A stretch of DNA of 6,054 nucleotides from contig CAMDHB010000223.1 of assembly GCA_945897655.1 (NCBI GenBank), positions 1 to 6,054 of the forward strand, written 5' to 3'. Numbering within the stretch: position 1 is the stretch's first letter; each line of letters starts with the position of its first letter. Made by a program: the position numbers and the translations under genes. Source of the stretch: Pseudorhodobacter antarcticus (GTDB lineage Bacteria; Pseudomonadota; Alphaproteobacteria; Rhodobacterales; Rhodobacteraceae). Below are positions 5,867 to 6,054 of this stretch, one piece after another. Under the pieces are notes generated by a model. That model searched no databases, was not told the origin of the DNA, and saw nothing but the letters and a program-made list of their open reading frames with translations.

Positions 5867-6054
5867 TGCCACGACACCTGATCACCGCATCCGCACAGAT
5901 GGGGCCAATCGCAAAATCCGAAACCCGCGCCCAAACCGTTGCCCGCCTGTTGGAGATGATGCGCGAAGCCCACGGCCGCGGGGCCAAACTTGTCGTCTTT
6001 ACCGAAATGGCCCTGACCACCTTCTTCCCACGCTGGATGATCGAGGATGAGGCG
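5866..6054 (+). CDS. N-carbamoyl-D-amino-acid hydrolase (nitrilase superfamily), N-terminal part (cut by window edge)
   Basis: 63 codons of a carbon-nitrogen hydrolase are present before the right edge. The start SAQMGPIAKSETR (9-21) and the block VVFTEMALTTFFPRW (43-57) closely follow the Agrobacterium D-carbamoylase (QQGPIARAETR and VFPELALTTFFPRW as I recall them). E47 sits where that family has its catalytic glutamate; the Lys and Cys of the triad would lie beyond the window. These enzymes hydrolyse N-carbamoyl-D-amino acids to the D-amino acid, CO2 and ammonia in the cytosol. The family is about 300 residues, so only a fifth is seen. ATG overlaps the racemase TGA by one base. A related ureide amidase is possible, but the ALTTFFPRW block is quite specific. 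Confidence 0.88.
   Translation, partial: MPRHLITASAQMGPIAKSETRAQTVARLLEMMREAHGRGAKLVVFTEMALTTFFPRWMIEDEA

Overview
The window looks like a chromosomal or megaplasmid segment of a GC-rich alphaproteobacterium. Gene style, tight ATG/TGA overlaps, GC-ending codons and the Tat-exported binding protein suggest a Rhodobacterales- or Rhizobiales-like host. This is inference from style and protein resemblance only; no marker gene is present. I read it as a hydantoin / N-carbamoyl-amino-acid utilisation locus with its own ABC importer.

Layout. At the left edge (1-749, minus strand) is the N-terminal third of a HyuA-type, ATP-dependent hydantoinase/oxoprolinase. A 403-bp divergent control region (750-1152) follows. 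It contains no convincing gene but several ordered repeats: three CACTTTG-type half-sites about 20 bp apart, three tandem 10-mers, and a perfect 15-bp palindrome overlapping a weak candidate -35. To the right, on the plus strand, six tightly packed genes run to the window end: an ABC ATPase (1153-2142), a Tat-exported solute-binding protein (2180-3445), two EAA-loop permeases (3516-4367 and 4371-5210), a hydantoin racemase-type Asp/Glu racemase family protein (5210-5866), and the first 63 codons of a nitrilase-superfamily N-carbamoyl-D-amino-acid hydrolase (5866 to the end). An 11-bp stem-loop sits between the binding protein and first permease genes.

How the genes may work together (inference). 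The importer belongs by sequence to the polyamine/opine-type PotABCD architecture. Its operon partners argue that it brings in a 5-substituted hydantoin, an N-carbamoyl amino acid or a related cyclic ureide. HyuA (with a HyuB partner expected beyond the left edge) would open the ring at the cost of ATP, the racemase would interconvert D and L hydantoin, and the carbamoylase would release the D-amino acid, CO2 and ammonia. The unusual point is an ATP-dependent HyuA-type enzyme next to a D-type carbamoylase, which is classically paired with a dihydropyrimidinase-like D-hydantoinase. No such gene is seen here, but both ends of the locus are cut off.
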